64,000 nucleotides of DNA from Synergistaceae bacterium (GTDB taxonomy: Bacteria; Synergistota; Synergistia; Synergistales; Synergistaceae). Every line of letters starts with the position of its first letter. Position 1 is the stretch's first letter. The notes beneath the pieces are model-generated. The model was given only the letters and a program-made list of their open reading frames with translations. It made no database searches and was not told the DNA's origin. Below are positions 26,186 through 34,629 of the stretch, piece after piece. The translations under genes were made by a program, and so were the position numbers. The DNA is taken from positions 36,703 through 100,702 of the forward strand of contig JAJFTP010000078.1 in the NCBI GenBank assembly GCA_021372895.1, in the 5' to 3' direction.

Positions 26186-27190
26186 ATGGACCTTCCTTAC
26201 GAGCGCGAAGAAAAGAAAATTTCCGACGGAGATCTGCTTAAAGCCGGCAGGGATATACTGACTAAGGAAGCCGATGCGCTCTCGATTGCGGCGCTCCGGC
26301 TCGGACAGGAAATAGTCGAGGCCGCTCACCTGGTAAGCCGCTGCCGCGGGAGGGTGGTCGTCTCAGGGCTTGGCAAATCAGGACATGTGGGCAGAAAAAC
26401 GGCAGCCACATTTGCTTCGCTCGGGGTCCCCGCGTTCTTTCTGCATGCGACAGAGGGCGTGCACGGTGATCTCGGAATGGTGTGCCGCGAGGACGTAGGC
26501 TTCTTCCTCAGCAACAGCGGTGAGACGAGGGAAATTGTCGATATTATCCTCTATTTTAAAAGGATCGGCGCACCGATAATAGCGGTGACCGGCAATGCCG
26601 AGTCTACGCTTGCAAGGGAATCGGATATTGTACTTAACTGTCATGTAAACGGGGAGGCTGATCCGCTTGGTCTTGCTCCCACAAGCAGCACGACGCTCCA
26701 GATGGCTATCGGAGATGCGGTCGCCGGTATGGCGACGCTGTTGCTTGGACTTGGCAGGGAGGACTTTGCGCTGTTCCATCCTGGGGGGGCTCTTGGCAAA
26801 AAATTGCTCCTGCGAGTCAGGGATCTCATGGGTGCCGGCGACAAACTTCCTGTTACAAACCAGAGGGCCCTTGTACGTGAAGCCCTGTTTGATATTACCA
26901 GCAAGGGCTATGGTGCCACGGCCATAGTCGATGACGATGGAAAGCTGGTCGGAGTCTTTACTGACGGAGACCTTAGGCGGTTGATGGAAAAAGAGGGACT
27001 GCAGGGGCTTGAATTGCCTGTAAGTCTCGCTATGACAAGGACCCCGCGTGTAATAGCTCCGGACAGGCTGGCCGTCGAAGCCGTACGAATAGTGGAACAG
27101 TGGGAGGTGTCCGCTATTATAGTCGTCGAGGACGGGAAGCCGGTGGGAATGGTCCATATCCATGAGATACTGAAAGCGGGGGTGGCATAA
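26186..27190 (+). CDS. kdsD: Arabinose-5-phosphate isomerase KdsD (SIS + two CBS domains)
   Basis: KdsD converts ribulose 5-phosphate to arabinose 5-phosphate for Kdo synthesis. The 334-residue protein has an N-terminal SIS domain (GKSGHVGRKTAATFASLG, FFLSNSGETREIV, TSSTTLQMAIGDA) and two C-terminal CBS domains (KGYGATAIVDDDGKLVGVFTDGDLRR and WEVSAIIVVEDGKPVGMVHIHEIL). It ends in TAA directly before a CTG that appears to start waaA in the same frame. kdsC and kdsB are not present in this window. Confidence 0.96.
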   Translation: MDLPYEREEKKISDGDLLKAGRDILTKEADALSIAALRLGQEIVEAAHLVSRCRGRVVVSGLGKSGHVGRKTAATFASLGVPAFFLHATEGVHGDLGMVCREDVGFFLSNSGETREIVDIILYFKRIGAPIIAVTGNAESTLARESDIVLNCHVNGEADPLGLAPTSSTTLQMAIGDAVAGMATLLLGLGREDFALFHPGGALGKKLLLRVRDLMGAGDKLPVTNQRALVREALFDITSKGYGATAIVDDDGKLVGVFTDGDLRRLMEKEGLQGLELPVSLAMTRTPRVIAPDRLAVEAVRIVEQWEVSAIIVVEDGKPVGMVHIHEILKAGVA

Positions 27191-28474
27191 CTGTCGCTTC
27201 TCAGGAAACTATATCAGCCGCTTATAAATCTTGCTTTTATTTTTATATGGCCCATTCTCAGAAAAAAATATACAGAAGGCTACTCTGAGCGTCGTGGGAT
27301 CCAGTCAGCGGAGGTGATCGCCTGCCTTAAAGGCAGACGTCCGCTATGGCTGCACGGAGTTTCAGTCGGAGAAGTACAGGCTGTCATGCCTCTTGTCAAA
27401 GCGGCGCGTGATGCCGGATACAGCGGGCCGGTAATCATCTCGACTACCACAGAAACAGGGAAGGCAATGGCGCTTCGTCTTGGCGGAGGTCTCTTCGATG
27501 CGCATATTTACTATCCCTGGGATAAAAAAAAATTTGTGCGGTCTGCGATAAAAAGCCTTGATCCGTGGGCCTTCGCCGCCGCCGAAACAGAACTGTGGCC
27601 TAATATGCTCTGGGAGATGCGTGATGCCGGTGTTAAGACATTTCTTGTCAATGGACGTATATCCGACAGAACATGGGCGCGGCTTCAGGGTACTCTGAGG
27701 AGCAGAGTCGGAATGGAGCTTTACGGACTCTTTAATGAGATATTCCTGCGCGGCGAGCGTGATGCTTTCAGGCTTGAGTCGCTGGGGATCCCGCGTGGCA
27801 GGATGCATGTATTCGGCGACAGCAAAATCGATGCGCTGCTCTTGCGTAAAAATCAGGCTGTGCGCGATGCATGGGCCGCAAAGCTGGAATTTTATAAGGG
27901 GCCGATCTTTATGGCTGGCAGCACTCATACCGGAGAAGATGAGATAGTTCTTGCCGCATTTAAGATATTACGAAAAACAGAGCCTGATTCAAGGCTCATT
28001 ATAGCGCCGAGGCATCCGGAGCGCGCTGCTGCAGTGGAAGCTCTGTCAGGTGATGAATTCGCGACCTCTCTTTTGTCAGAAATAAGCGGGGGCTGGGAGG
28101 TTCTTGTGGTCGACCAAATAGGTGTGCTTTTTGAGCTTTACGGGGTGGCCGCGGCAGCTTTTATCGGAGGCAGTTTTGTGGACAAGGGCGGACAGAACAT
28201 CCTGGAGCCCGTATCATGGGGAGTTCCTGTCCAGTACGGGCCTCACATGGAGGATTTTGCAGAGGCATCGGCGGAATTCCTCTCTCTCGGCATAGCCGCA
28301 CAGGCTGATAGTGCCGAAAAACTTGGGGAAATATGGACTGGAATAGCCGCTCAGGTCCATAATGACGGCTGGGATCGATACAGAGATCTCAGCGCAAAAT
28401 ATTTCGCAAAAGCATCAGGTGCAGCACGGAGGACTTGGGCGGAGATAGGCAGATATTGGCAAAGCGCCATTTAA
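27191..28474 (+). CDS. waaA: Kdo transferase WaaA/KdtA, probable CTG start
   Basis: WaaA adds Kdo to lipid IVA. The part from the first conventional start (GTG 27314) lacks the conserved N-terminal membrane anchor. Read from CTG 27191, the frame gives LYQPLINLAFIFIWPILRKK then YTEGYSERRG, matching the family's N terminus and bringing the length to 427 residues, which is normal. Other blocks are WLHGVSVGEVQA, ETELWPNML, NGRISDRTW, RHPERA and GGSFVDKGGQNILEP. No in-frame ATG/GTG/TTG exists between 27191 and 27314. GGGGGTGG six bases before CTG provides a Shine-Dalgarno. The CTG directly abuts the kdsD TAA. Confidence 0.9.
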   Translation: MSLLRKLYQPLINLAFIFIWPILRKKYTEGYSERRGIQSAEVIACLKGRRPLWLHGVSVGEVQAVMPLVKAARDAGYSGPVIISTTTETGKAMALRLGGGLFDAHIYYPWDKKKFVRSAIKSLDPWAFAAAETELWPNMLWEMRDAGVKTFLVNGRISDRTWARLQGTLRSRVGMELYGLFNEIFLRGERDAFRLESLGIPRGRMHVFGDSKIDALLLRKNQAVRDAWAAKLEFYKGPIFMAGSTHTGEDEIVLAAFKILRKTEPDSRLIIAPRHPERAAAVEALSGDEFATSLLSEISGGWEVLVVDQIGVLFELYGVAAAAFIGGSFVDKGGQNILEPVSWGVPVQYGPHMEDFAEASAEFLSLGIAAQADSAEKLGEIWTGIAAQVHNDGWDRYRDLSAKYFAKASGAARRTWAEIGRYWQSAI

Positions 28475-28495
28475 ATTTGAAAGGGAGAAACCGGA

Positions 28496-29680
28496 TTGCC
28501 TATAACTGAACGTCATGGGATCAGGGTCATAATAATTTTGAGCGACGGTATCCGCGGACATCTTAACCAGAGCCGGGGTGTCGCGGTATGGCTCTCAAAA
28601 CTCACGGGAGCCGAGATACTTGAGACAGAAGTCCCGTGCTTAAGTGGGTTTGCAAAGATGAGGACAAGGGCCGGAGCCCGCAGACTTGTGGGAGGCAGCA
28701 GGCGTGATGCGCGTGACTGGATCGCTATGGCTGACGGCGACATCATTGTACGCAAGGTCGGACAGTGGTTTGCGGAGAGAGACATACATGAAGGGTCAAG
28801 AGAGGTCCTTATAATCTCGGCAGGAAGCACCCCTGCGCTCTATAACCTCGCGCTTGGATATATCTGGCGCTGCTCCTGCGCTACTATTATGACTCCCGGC
28901 ATAGTGGGGACGGATCCATTTGACTTTGCCATAGTTCCGGAGCACGATCATCCGCCGCGTAAGCCCAACGTTCTTGTTACTCTCGGTTCACCAAATTCTG
29001 TAATCAAGGAGGATCTGCAGAAAGAGGCAGATAAGCTGCTTGCCGAATATCCGCCTGCTTCAGATATGATCTGGTCAATACTTATAGGCGGCGACGATGC
29101 GAACTATGCTGTAACGCCGGCCTGGATGAAAAGACAGATCGGTCACATAATGGGGATAGCGGAACAGGAAGGCGCGGACCTCTATATAACGACCTCGCGC
29201 AGGACATCGCCTGAGGCTGTTAAAATGCTTAAGCTGCTTGCCTCGCGTTCTTCTTCGGTAAGGTACCTTCTGATCGCGTCAGAAGACCAGTTCAACCCAA
29301 TACCGGCCATGCTGGGCTTCTCCACAGAGGTATTCTGCACAGAGGACTCAGTCAACATGGTCTCGGAGACTATAACAGGCGGACACAGGGCCGTTCTCCT
29401 CCGCGTAGAACACAATAAGGGGATAAAAAGACTGCTTCAGAATGCAACGGCTTCACTTGTAAACGCAGGGGCTGTGCCGCCGAATCTTCTTTGGGGCATA
29501 CCGAGATTTGACGTTGTGTTCGACCATTTCGCGCGCCATGATGCGTTGGTGGAATTTCGTGACTGGATAAGGAGACGGCATGAGACATCTATGCCGGAGG
29601 AATCAGATGACGGCGTCATGTGGAAGGAATTCAACGAGGCAAAACGTGCCGCGCAGTGGATCTGTGATAATTGGCAATAG
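28496..29680 (+). CDS. ELM1/GtrOC1-like family protein (DUF1022), putative nucleotide-sugar or LPS-linked protein
   Basis: A 394-residue protein of the mitochondrial fission ELM1-like family (COG3660). It begins with LSDGIRGHLNQSRGVAVWL and contains SAGSTPALYNLALGYIWRCS, VTLGSPN, ILIGGDDANYA and TTSRRTSPEA, giving the look of a GT-B glycosyltransferase fold. The bacterial function is not established to my knowledge. It is the last gene of the lipid A/Kdo operon, 21 bp after waaA, so an envelope-glycolipid role is inferred. Start TTG 28496 with GAAAGGGAGAAA upstream. Confidence 0.75.
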   Translation: MPITERHGIRVIIILSDGIRGHLNQSRGVAVWLSKLTGAEILETEVPCLSGFAKMRTRAGARRLVGGSRRDARDWIAMADGDIIVRKVGQWFAERDIHEGSREVLIISAGSTPALYNLALGYIWRCSCATIMTPGIVGTDPFDFAIVPEHDHPPRKPNVLVTLGSPNSVIKEDLQKEADKLLAEYPPASDMIWSILIGGDDANYAVTPAWMKRQIGHIMGIAEQEGADLYITTSRRTSPEAVKMLKLLASRSSSVRYLLIASEDQFNPIPAMLGFSTEVFCTEDSVNMVSETITGGHRAVLLRVEHNKGIKRLLQNATASLVNAGAVPPNLLWGIPRFDVVFDHFARHDALVEFRDWIRRRHETSMPEESDDGVMWKEFNEAKRAAQWICDNWQ

Positions 29681-29804
29681 ATATGTAAAGCAGTAGTTTC
29701 ACAGATTAAAATATGGGAAACTTCGTTAAGATAATAATCAAAATATGGCGTCTAAACTAATTGTTGACAGCTGCTCATGCGGCATAAGTGAAAGGGATGG
29801 TTCT

Positions 29805-30827
29805 ATGAGAAAATTTGTGACGACAGCGCTTATGGGTTCCATGTTATTAATATTTTCTTCCATGGCAGTGGCGGTGGAATCTTCAGTCTCTCCTGATAAA
29901 ACTGTAACGCCGGCAAGTACATCAGCTTTGCCTGCCGCTGAAATACACACGGTCATCCGTCCGATCAAGCCGACACCAATGGCGCCCGGTATACCTGAAA
30001 CTAAAGCGACACTCCTTGTATCGCCGGAATGGCTTAAAAAAAACAGGGCAAACGTTATCATTGTCGACGCGCGTCCGGAGAGTCTCTATGCCGGGGGGCA
30101 CATCCCGGGAGCAGTCAACGCGACGTGGACATACTTTGCAAATATGGGAGCGCCGAACGGCAGTATCAAATGGGGTACGGTATGGCCGTCGGCAACGATG
30201 GCCAAAAGAATTGGCGCACTCGGTATCAACGGCAAAAAGACCGTGATAGCTTATGACGATGCCGGAGGCTGGGGGCAGAGCGGCTGGGTCCTATGCATAC
30301 TTCGTATGAGCGGGATCAAAAATGCAAGGATCCTTGAAGGAGGGTTCACTGCATGGAAGCAGGCAGGAGGGACTGTTTCAAAGACTAACCATAAGAATAA
30401 GTCCGTTGCTTTCTCCATCCCTAAGTACCAGGCAACCTATATGGTAGATACTAAGTGGATAGACGACAACCTTGGCAAGGAGGGACTTGTCATCCTTGAT
30501 GTCCGCACACCTGCCGAATATCAGGGCAAGATCCGTCCGTTTCAGGAGAAACGCGCTGGACATCTTCCCGGTGCGATCAACATCGAGCTGCAGGATTTTG
30601 TGAAGGATAACTATGACTTTAAAGAGGCAGAAGAGATCAAAGTACTTCTTGAAAAGGCATGCATAACCCCTGACAATGAGATAGTTGTCTATGACACGGC
30701 GGGAGTCAGGGCGGCGTTCGTTACAATGGTGCTGCGCTATGCCGGCTACCACAAGTCACGGTGCTATGACGAGGGTTTTCAGGCGTGGGCGGGCAACCCT
30801 AAACTGCCGCTTGAGAAATCCGAATGA
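29805..30827 (+). CDS. Secreted double rhodanese-domain protein lacking catalytic cysteine
   Basis: A 340-residue protein with a signal peptide (residues about 1-25, MRKFVTTALMGSML onwards, cleavage near AVAVES), so it acts outside the cytoplasm. Two rhodanese domains follow, at about 85-195 and 215-335, with the usual DARPESLYAGGHIPGA and LDVRTPAEYQGK beginnings. The active-site loop of the second domain reads VVYDTAGVRAAF, with Asp where thiosulfate sulfurtransferases have Cys, and the first reads IAYDDAGGWGQ. No sulfurtransferase Cys is present, so it may bind rather than transfer sulfur. Start ATG 29805, AAAGGGATGG upstream. A terminator follows. Confidence 0.85.
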   Translation: MRKFVTTALMGSMLLIFSSMAVAVESSVSPDKTVTPASTSALPAAEIHTVIRPIKPTPMAPGIPETKATLLVSPEWLKKNRANVIIVDARPESLYAGGHIPGAVNATWTYFANMGAPNGSIKWGTVWPSATMAKRIGALGINGKKTVIAYDDAGGWGQSGWVLCILRMSGIKNARILEGGFTAWKQAGGTVSKTNHKNKSVAFSIPKYQATYMVDTKWIDDNLGKEGLVILDVRTPAEYQGKIRPFQEKRAGHLPGAINIELQDFVKDNYDFKEAEEIKVLLEKACITPDNEIVVYDTAGVRAAFVTMVLRYAGYHKSRCYDEGFQAWAGNPKLPLEKSE

Positions 30828-30863
30828 TAGCTGCCGCACTGCAGCGTTAGATCCATAAAACAT

Positions 30864-30918
30864 CGGGGCCGGTTTTTGGTGGGATACGAAAACACACCAT
30901 AGACCGGTCCCGTTCTTC
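30864..30918. terminator. Bidirectional terminator between rhodanese and threonine dehydratase genes
   Basis: CGGGGCCGGT (30864-30873) pairs with ACCGGTCCCG (30903-30912), with an inner TGGTG/CACCA pairing, then TTCTTCTG. The genes on both sides converge on it. Confidence 0.65.
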
Positions 30919-30974
30919 TGTCGTTTATCTTGGTCTGCGGCTCTAATGCAAGAATATCTGTATAACGGTAGGGT

Positions 30975-31955
30975 CTAGTATTTTGTCAGGATTTTTTTCA
31001 GTTTATCTTCATCTATATTTCCGCCCGAGATGATTATTCCGGTTTTACGACCTCGGACGTCGACTTTACCTGCAAGAAGCGCCGCGACTCCCACTGCTCC
31101 GGCCCCTTCTGCCACCTGATGGTGTTCCCTGTGCAGGAACGCTATTGCGTTTGCTATGTCTTCTTCTGTAATTTCATGTATTCCGCTTACGCGAGTTTTG
31201 GCAAGTGTAAGAAGGCTTTGTGGAATGTATCCTGCCAGACCGTCAGCGAGGGTTTCAAAATATTCCACTTCTTTGACAATCCCGTCCGCCCAGGAAACGA
31301 CCCACGGATTTGAAGCCACTGACTGGACGCCCCATATCTCGACCTTCGGGTTTATCGCCTTCGCCGCTATTGCCATCCCGTTCATAAGACCCCCGCCTCC
31401 TGCCGGAACGAGCAGCAGGTCGATATCAGGTTCGTCGGTGAACATCTCGAAGCCTGCCGTTCCCTGTCCTGCGATAACGGTAGGATCTTCGAACGAAGAG
31501 ATATATGTCATGCCTCTTTCTTCAGCATGCTTGTGCGCGGTCGCCTCGGCGAAATCATAGTCGCCATCACAGACAATAAGTTCTATGAATTCTCCGCCGC
31601 GGCGCCTTATCGCCAGTTTTTTCGTCTCAGGGCAGGCCTTTGGTACGAATATCAGTGTCTTGATGCCGAGTTCATTCGCTGCAAGCGCGACACCCTGTCC
31701 GTGGTTGCCGCTTGAACATGTTACGACGCCGCGTGCGCGCTCTTCATCGTTCAGTGAGCTCATCTTGTAGAGAGCCCCGCGAAGTTTGAACGAGCCGCAT
31801 ATCTGCTGGTTTTCCCATTTGATGTAGACAGGAGCTCCTGCCATCTCGCTAAGGGGATAAGAATATTCTGTCGGCGTATGCCTGACTCGCTTGTTCAAAA
31901 AACGGTATGCTCTTACGACATCTGTAAAGCTGGGGTTGATAGGAAGATTATCCAT
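30975..31955 (-). CDS. Threonine/serine dehydratase family PLP enzyme (paralogue 1)
   Basis: A 326-residue fold-type II PLP enzyme of the TdcB/serine racemase/threonine dehydratase family. The Schiff-base Lys is in GSFKLRGA, the substrate loop is SSGNHGQG and the phosphate loop is the standard PAGGGGLMNG. It lacks the C-terminal regulatory domains of biosynthetic IlvA, indicating a catabolic dehydratase (threonine to 2-oxobutyrate) or a related lyase. It is divergent from the amino-acid cluster that follows. A closely similar paralogue lies at 35716-36693. GGAGG lies about 12 bases before ATG 31955, which is rather far. Confidence 0.9.
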   Translation of the reverse strand: MDNLPINPSFTDVVRAYRFLNKRVRHTPTEYSYPLSEMAGAPVYIKWENQQICGSFKLRGALYKMSSLNDEERARGVVTCSSGNHGQGVALAANELGIKTLIFVPKACPETKKLAIRRRGGEFIELIVCDGDYDFAEATAHKHAEERGMTYISSFEDPTVIAGQGTAGFEMFTDEPDIDLLLVPAGGGGLMNGMAIAAKAINPKVEIWGVQSVASNPWVVSWADGIVKEVEYFETLADGLAGYIPQSLLTLAKTRVSGIHEITEEDIANAIAFLHREHHQVAEGAGAVGVAALLAGKVDVRGRKTGIIISGGNIDEDKLKKILTKY

Positions 31956-32168
31956 TTTAATTTAAGGCCTCCGGATTTCAGGATAGGCGCAGGTCACAGA
32001 ATCCCTGATGGATGTGCGCCTGCATTTTTTGTATTACTGCCCCTTCATCGTGCTGATCTCTTGATTCAAGGATGCTTCGTTTTTTCAATAGGTATTTTTC
32101 CCTCAAAGAGGATATTTTGTTTATCATAATAAATAACAGTTAGCCTTTAAAAACATATTATGGGATCA

Positions 32169-32196
32169 TTGACATAGAAAAATCAATCACTATAAT
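32169..32196 (+). promoter_or_regulatory. Consensus sigma70 promoter of the aminotransferase-led cluster
   Basis: TTGACA (32169-32174), 16 bp, TATAAT (32191-32196), giving a leader of about 65 bases. The 313-bp intergenic region 31956-32268 is otherwise very AT-rich with no gene visible. Confidence 0.85.
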
Positions 32197-32268
32197 CACA
32201 ATATACACAATATTCAATACAATTATGTACTAATATAGATTATATCTTATTTACTTGGAGGATGTCAA

Positions 32269-33378
32269 ATGAAGTATGTGCGCATGGCAATTGAAATGGA
32301 GTCGCCGGAACAGTTAGGTTACTCCAGGATCAAAAACAATCTGACGGAGACATCTGTGCGAGACAGGAACCTTAAGGACCTCGGGATCGTGCTTGACGAT
32401 CTTCTCCTTCCTTACGGAGACCATCTTGGCGATCCCAAACTACGCGAGATCATAGCAAAACAGTCGGATATCCAAGACCGTGACAACGTGATAGTAACGT
32501 GCGGGGCGGCTTCAGCCCTTTTTCTCGTGGCTTCTTCCCTGCTTGAGAAGGGTGACCACATGATAGTCGCAAGGCCCAACTACGGCACTAACATAGAAAC
32601 TCCCCGCGCAATCGGAGCGGATATCAGCTACCTTGATCAGGTTTTTGAAGAAGGGTTCAGGGTCGATATTGAAAAGCTGGAGTCGATGATACGCCCGGAT
32701 ACAAAATATATCTCGCTTACCAATCCTCATAACCCTACAGGAACAATGATGCCGCTTGCGGAGCTCAAAGAGGTCATCTCAATTGCGGAAAAACACAACA
32801 AGTGGCTGCTTATAGACGAGACATACCGTGACATGTTCAAAGAGGAGATACTTCCCGTAGCAGCGTCGCTGAGTGAAAAGGTAATCTCCATATCCTCGCT
32901 TTCCAAGACTTACGGCATACCGGGGATCCGTATCGGTTGGGCCGTTTGCCTGGATAAAGCGATGATGGACATGCTGCTGTGTGCGAAAGAACAGGTTTGT
33001 ATAGGCGGCAGCGTAGTTGATGAATATATCGGATATATCGCGCTGTCGCAGAAGGAAGAGTGGATAAAACAAAACGACGCTGTGATAGCGGACCGCTTTG
33101 CAGTTGTCAAAGAGTGGATCGAAAAAGAGGAGCTTATGGAATGGGTTGAGCCGAAAGCGGCATGCACCTGTTTCCCGCGCATCAAGCCGGAAGTGAAAGT
33201 CGATGTGGATCTGGTCTATAAGACAATGAATGAGAAGTACGGGACCTATGTCGGACCGGGCCACTGGTTTGAGCAGGACAGAAGATACATGCGCATCGGA
33301 TACGGCTGGCCGCTGGATGCTGAATTGCGCGAAGGTCTGGCCGCCATTTCCGCATCGATCAGGGAAGCAATAAAATAA
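32269..33378 (+). CDS. Class I/II PLP-dependent aminotransferase
   Basis: A 369-residue fold-type I aminotransferase. Landmarks are GDHLGDPKLREIIA, NPHNPTG, the PLP-contacting IDETYRDMF and the Schiff-base Lys in SLSKTYGIPGIRIGW. It resembles aspartate-aminotransferase-like and capreomycidine-synthase-like enzymes; the amino donor cannot be told. TTGGAGGATG precedes ATG 32269. It is the first gene of a cluster with homoserine dehydrogenase, racemase, dehydratase and OCD homologues. Confidence 0.88.
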   Translation: MKYVRMAIEMESPEQLGYSRIKNNLTETSVRDRNLKDLGIVLDDLLLPYGDHLGDPKLREIIAKQSDIQDRDNVIVTCGAASALFLVASSLLEKGDHMIVARPNYGTNIETPRAIGADISYLDQVFEEGFRVDIEKLESMIRPDTKYISLTNPHNPTGTMMPLAELKEVISIAEKHNKWLLIDETYRDMFKEEILPVAASLSEKVISISSLSKTYGIPGIRIGWAVCLDKAMMDMLLCAKEQVCIGGSVVDEYIGYIALSQKEEWIKQNDAVIADRFAVVKEWIEKEELMEWVEPKAACTCFPRIKPEVKVDVDLVYKTMNEKYGTYVGPGHWFEQDRRYMRIGYGWPLDAELREGLAAISASIREAIK

Positions 33379-33455
33379 AATAGGCTAAACAATAGCCCAA
33401 GGAGATGCTGAATTGATCCAATGTACAAAGAATTACTGCAGATAAAGGGGCGAAG

Positions 33456-34499
33456 ATGATGCGGATATTATTTATAGGTTTCGGCAACGTGGCAAAAGAG
33501 ATGGCAAGGATTTTTATAAACAGGCAACTTTATCCGAAACTAGATCTTTCTGCTGATGTAATAGGCATTTTCACAGGGCGTCACGGAGGTATCGAGAATC
33601 CGGATGGCATTGATCTGTCGTCGGTCCTTATGGATCTTAAGGAGCACGGCAGGCTTGCCATTGATGGCAGGGGTCTGTCGGATCTCACTCCGCTTGAGGC
33701 TGCGAAGGTGCTGGACTATGATGTGCTGGTCGAGCTATCCCCCCTTTCGATAGAGAACAGGGGAGAGCCTGCCGTGTCGCATATACGCGCGGCTCTGGAG
33801 CGCGGAAAATCTGTCGTATCCGCAAATAAGGGCCCTGTCGGTTTTGCGTATCACGAACTTAATGATCTGGCGAAAAAAAATGGAGCTAAATATCTGTTTG
33901 AATCAGCGGTCATGGATGGTGCCCCTGTTTTCAATTTTTATGAACGCTGTATGAAAGGAACAATGGTTACCGGTTTTTCAGGCATACTCAACGGAACGAC
34001 AAATTTTATCCTCTCGTTTATGGAGCGCGGAGGAACAATTGAGGATGGGATCAAGCAAGCTCAGAACGCTGGTATCGCCGAGGCTGATCCGTCGATGGAT
34101 GTAGACGGATGGGATCCTGCCGCCAAGACCGCCGCTTTGGCAAATGTGCTTATGGATGCGGATGTTACCCCGCTTGATGTGGAACGTGAGGGGATACGCT
34201 CTGTTACGCCTGAGGCGGCACAGGATGCCGTCCGGCGCGGCATGCGCCTGAAGCTTATATGCCGCGGATGGACGGAAGGCGGGAAGGTCCGCACAAGAGT
34301 CAAGGTCGAAGAGGTAGCCGCAAATGACATCTTTGCGCTTGTGTCCCATTTTGGTTCTGCTGTAAGGATCGAGTCCGATCTTATGCATCCTAATATTATT
34401 GTCCAGGAATGCCCGGATCTGATAGACACTGCTTATGGAGTTATCGGAGACCTGCTGGCCGTCGGGCGGTGGCTCTCTTCGGGTACGAGCGCACGGTAA
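33456..34499 (+). CDS. Homoserine dehydrogenase-like protein without ACT domain
   Basis: A 347-residue NAD(P)-dependent oxidoreductase. The N-terminal Rossmann fold starts LFIGFGNVAKEMA; the catalytic domain has SANKGPVGF, ESAVMDGAPVFNF, GILNGTTNFILS and the Lys-containing DGWDPAAKTAALANVLM. These are homoserine dehydrogenase features, but the C-terminal ACT domain of feedback-regulated enzymes is missing. With no thrA/B/C context here and dehydratase/racemase neighbours, it may act on a catabolic intermediate (for example homoserine or another 4-carbon hydroxy-amino acid). ATG 33456 is followed by a second ATG; either could be used. Confidence 0.85.
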   Translation: MMRILFIGFGNVAKEMARIFINRQLYPKLDLSADVIGIFTGRHGGIENPDGIDLSSVLMDLKEHGRLAIDGRGLSDLTPLEAAKVLDYDVLVELSPLSIENRGEPAVSHIRAALERGKSVVSANKGPVGFAYHELNDLAKKNGAKYLFESAVMDGAPVFNFYERCMKGTMVTGFSGILNGTTNFILSFMERGGTIEDGIKQAQNAGIAEADPSMDVDGWDPAAKTAALANVLMDADVTPLDVEREGIRSVTPEAAQDAVRRGMRLKLICRGWTEGGKVRTRVKVEEVAANDIFALVSHFGSAVRIESDLMHPNIIVQECPDLIDTAYGVIGDLLAVGRWLSSGTSAR

Positions 34500-34542
34500 G
34501 GGCGCGCTTAAATAGCATTTAAGTACTCTTGACCTCTATGTC

Positions 34543-34567
34543 CGTTGATATAAGATTATAATCAACG
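34543..34567. promoter_or_regulatory. Inverted repeat upstream of the racemase gene (operator candidate)
   Basis: CGTTGAT (34543-34549) and ATCAACG (34561-34567) are perfect inverted arms around an AT-rich 11-base centre that includes TTATA. A TTGACC lies at 34530-34535, so it may overlap a promoter for the downstream part of the cluster. Confidence 0.4.
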
Positions 34568-34629
34568 TAAAGACCTGAAATCCGGAGATTCCAGGATATA
34601 TTTTCATTCTGAGACGGGAGTGATATGAA

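Noticed and set aside
26186..28474. KdsD-WaaA fusion protein by stop-codon readthrough
   Set aside because: The frames are the same, but each part is full length by itself and a good SD precedes the CTG; reinitiation is simpler.
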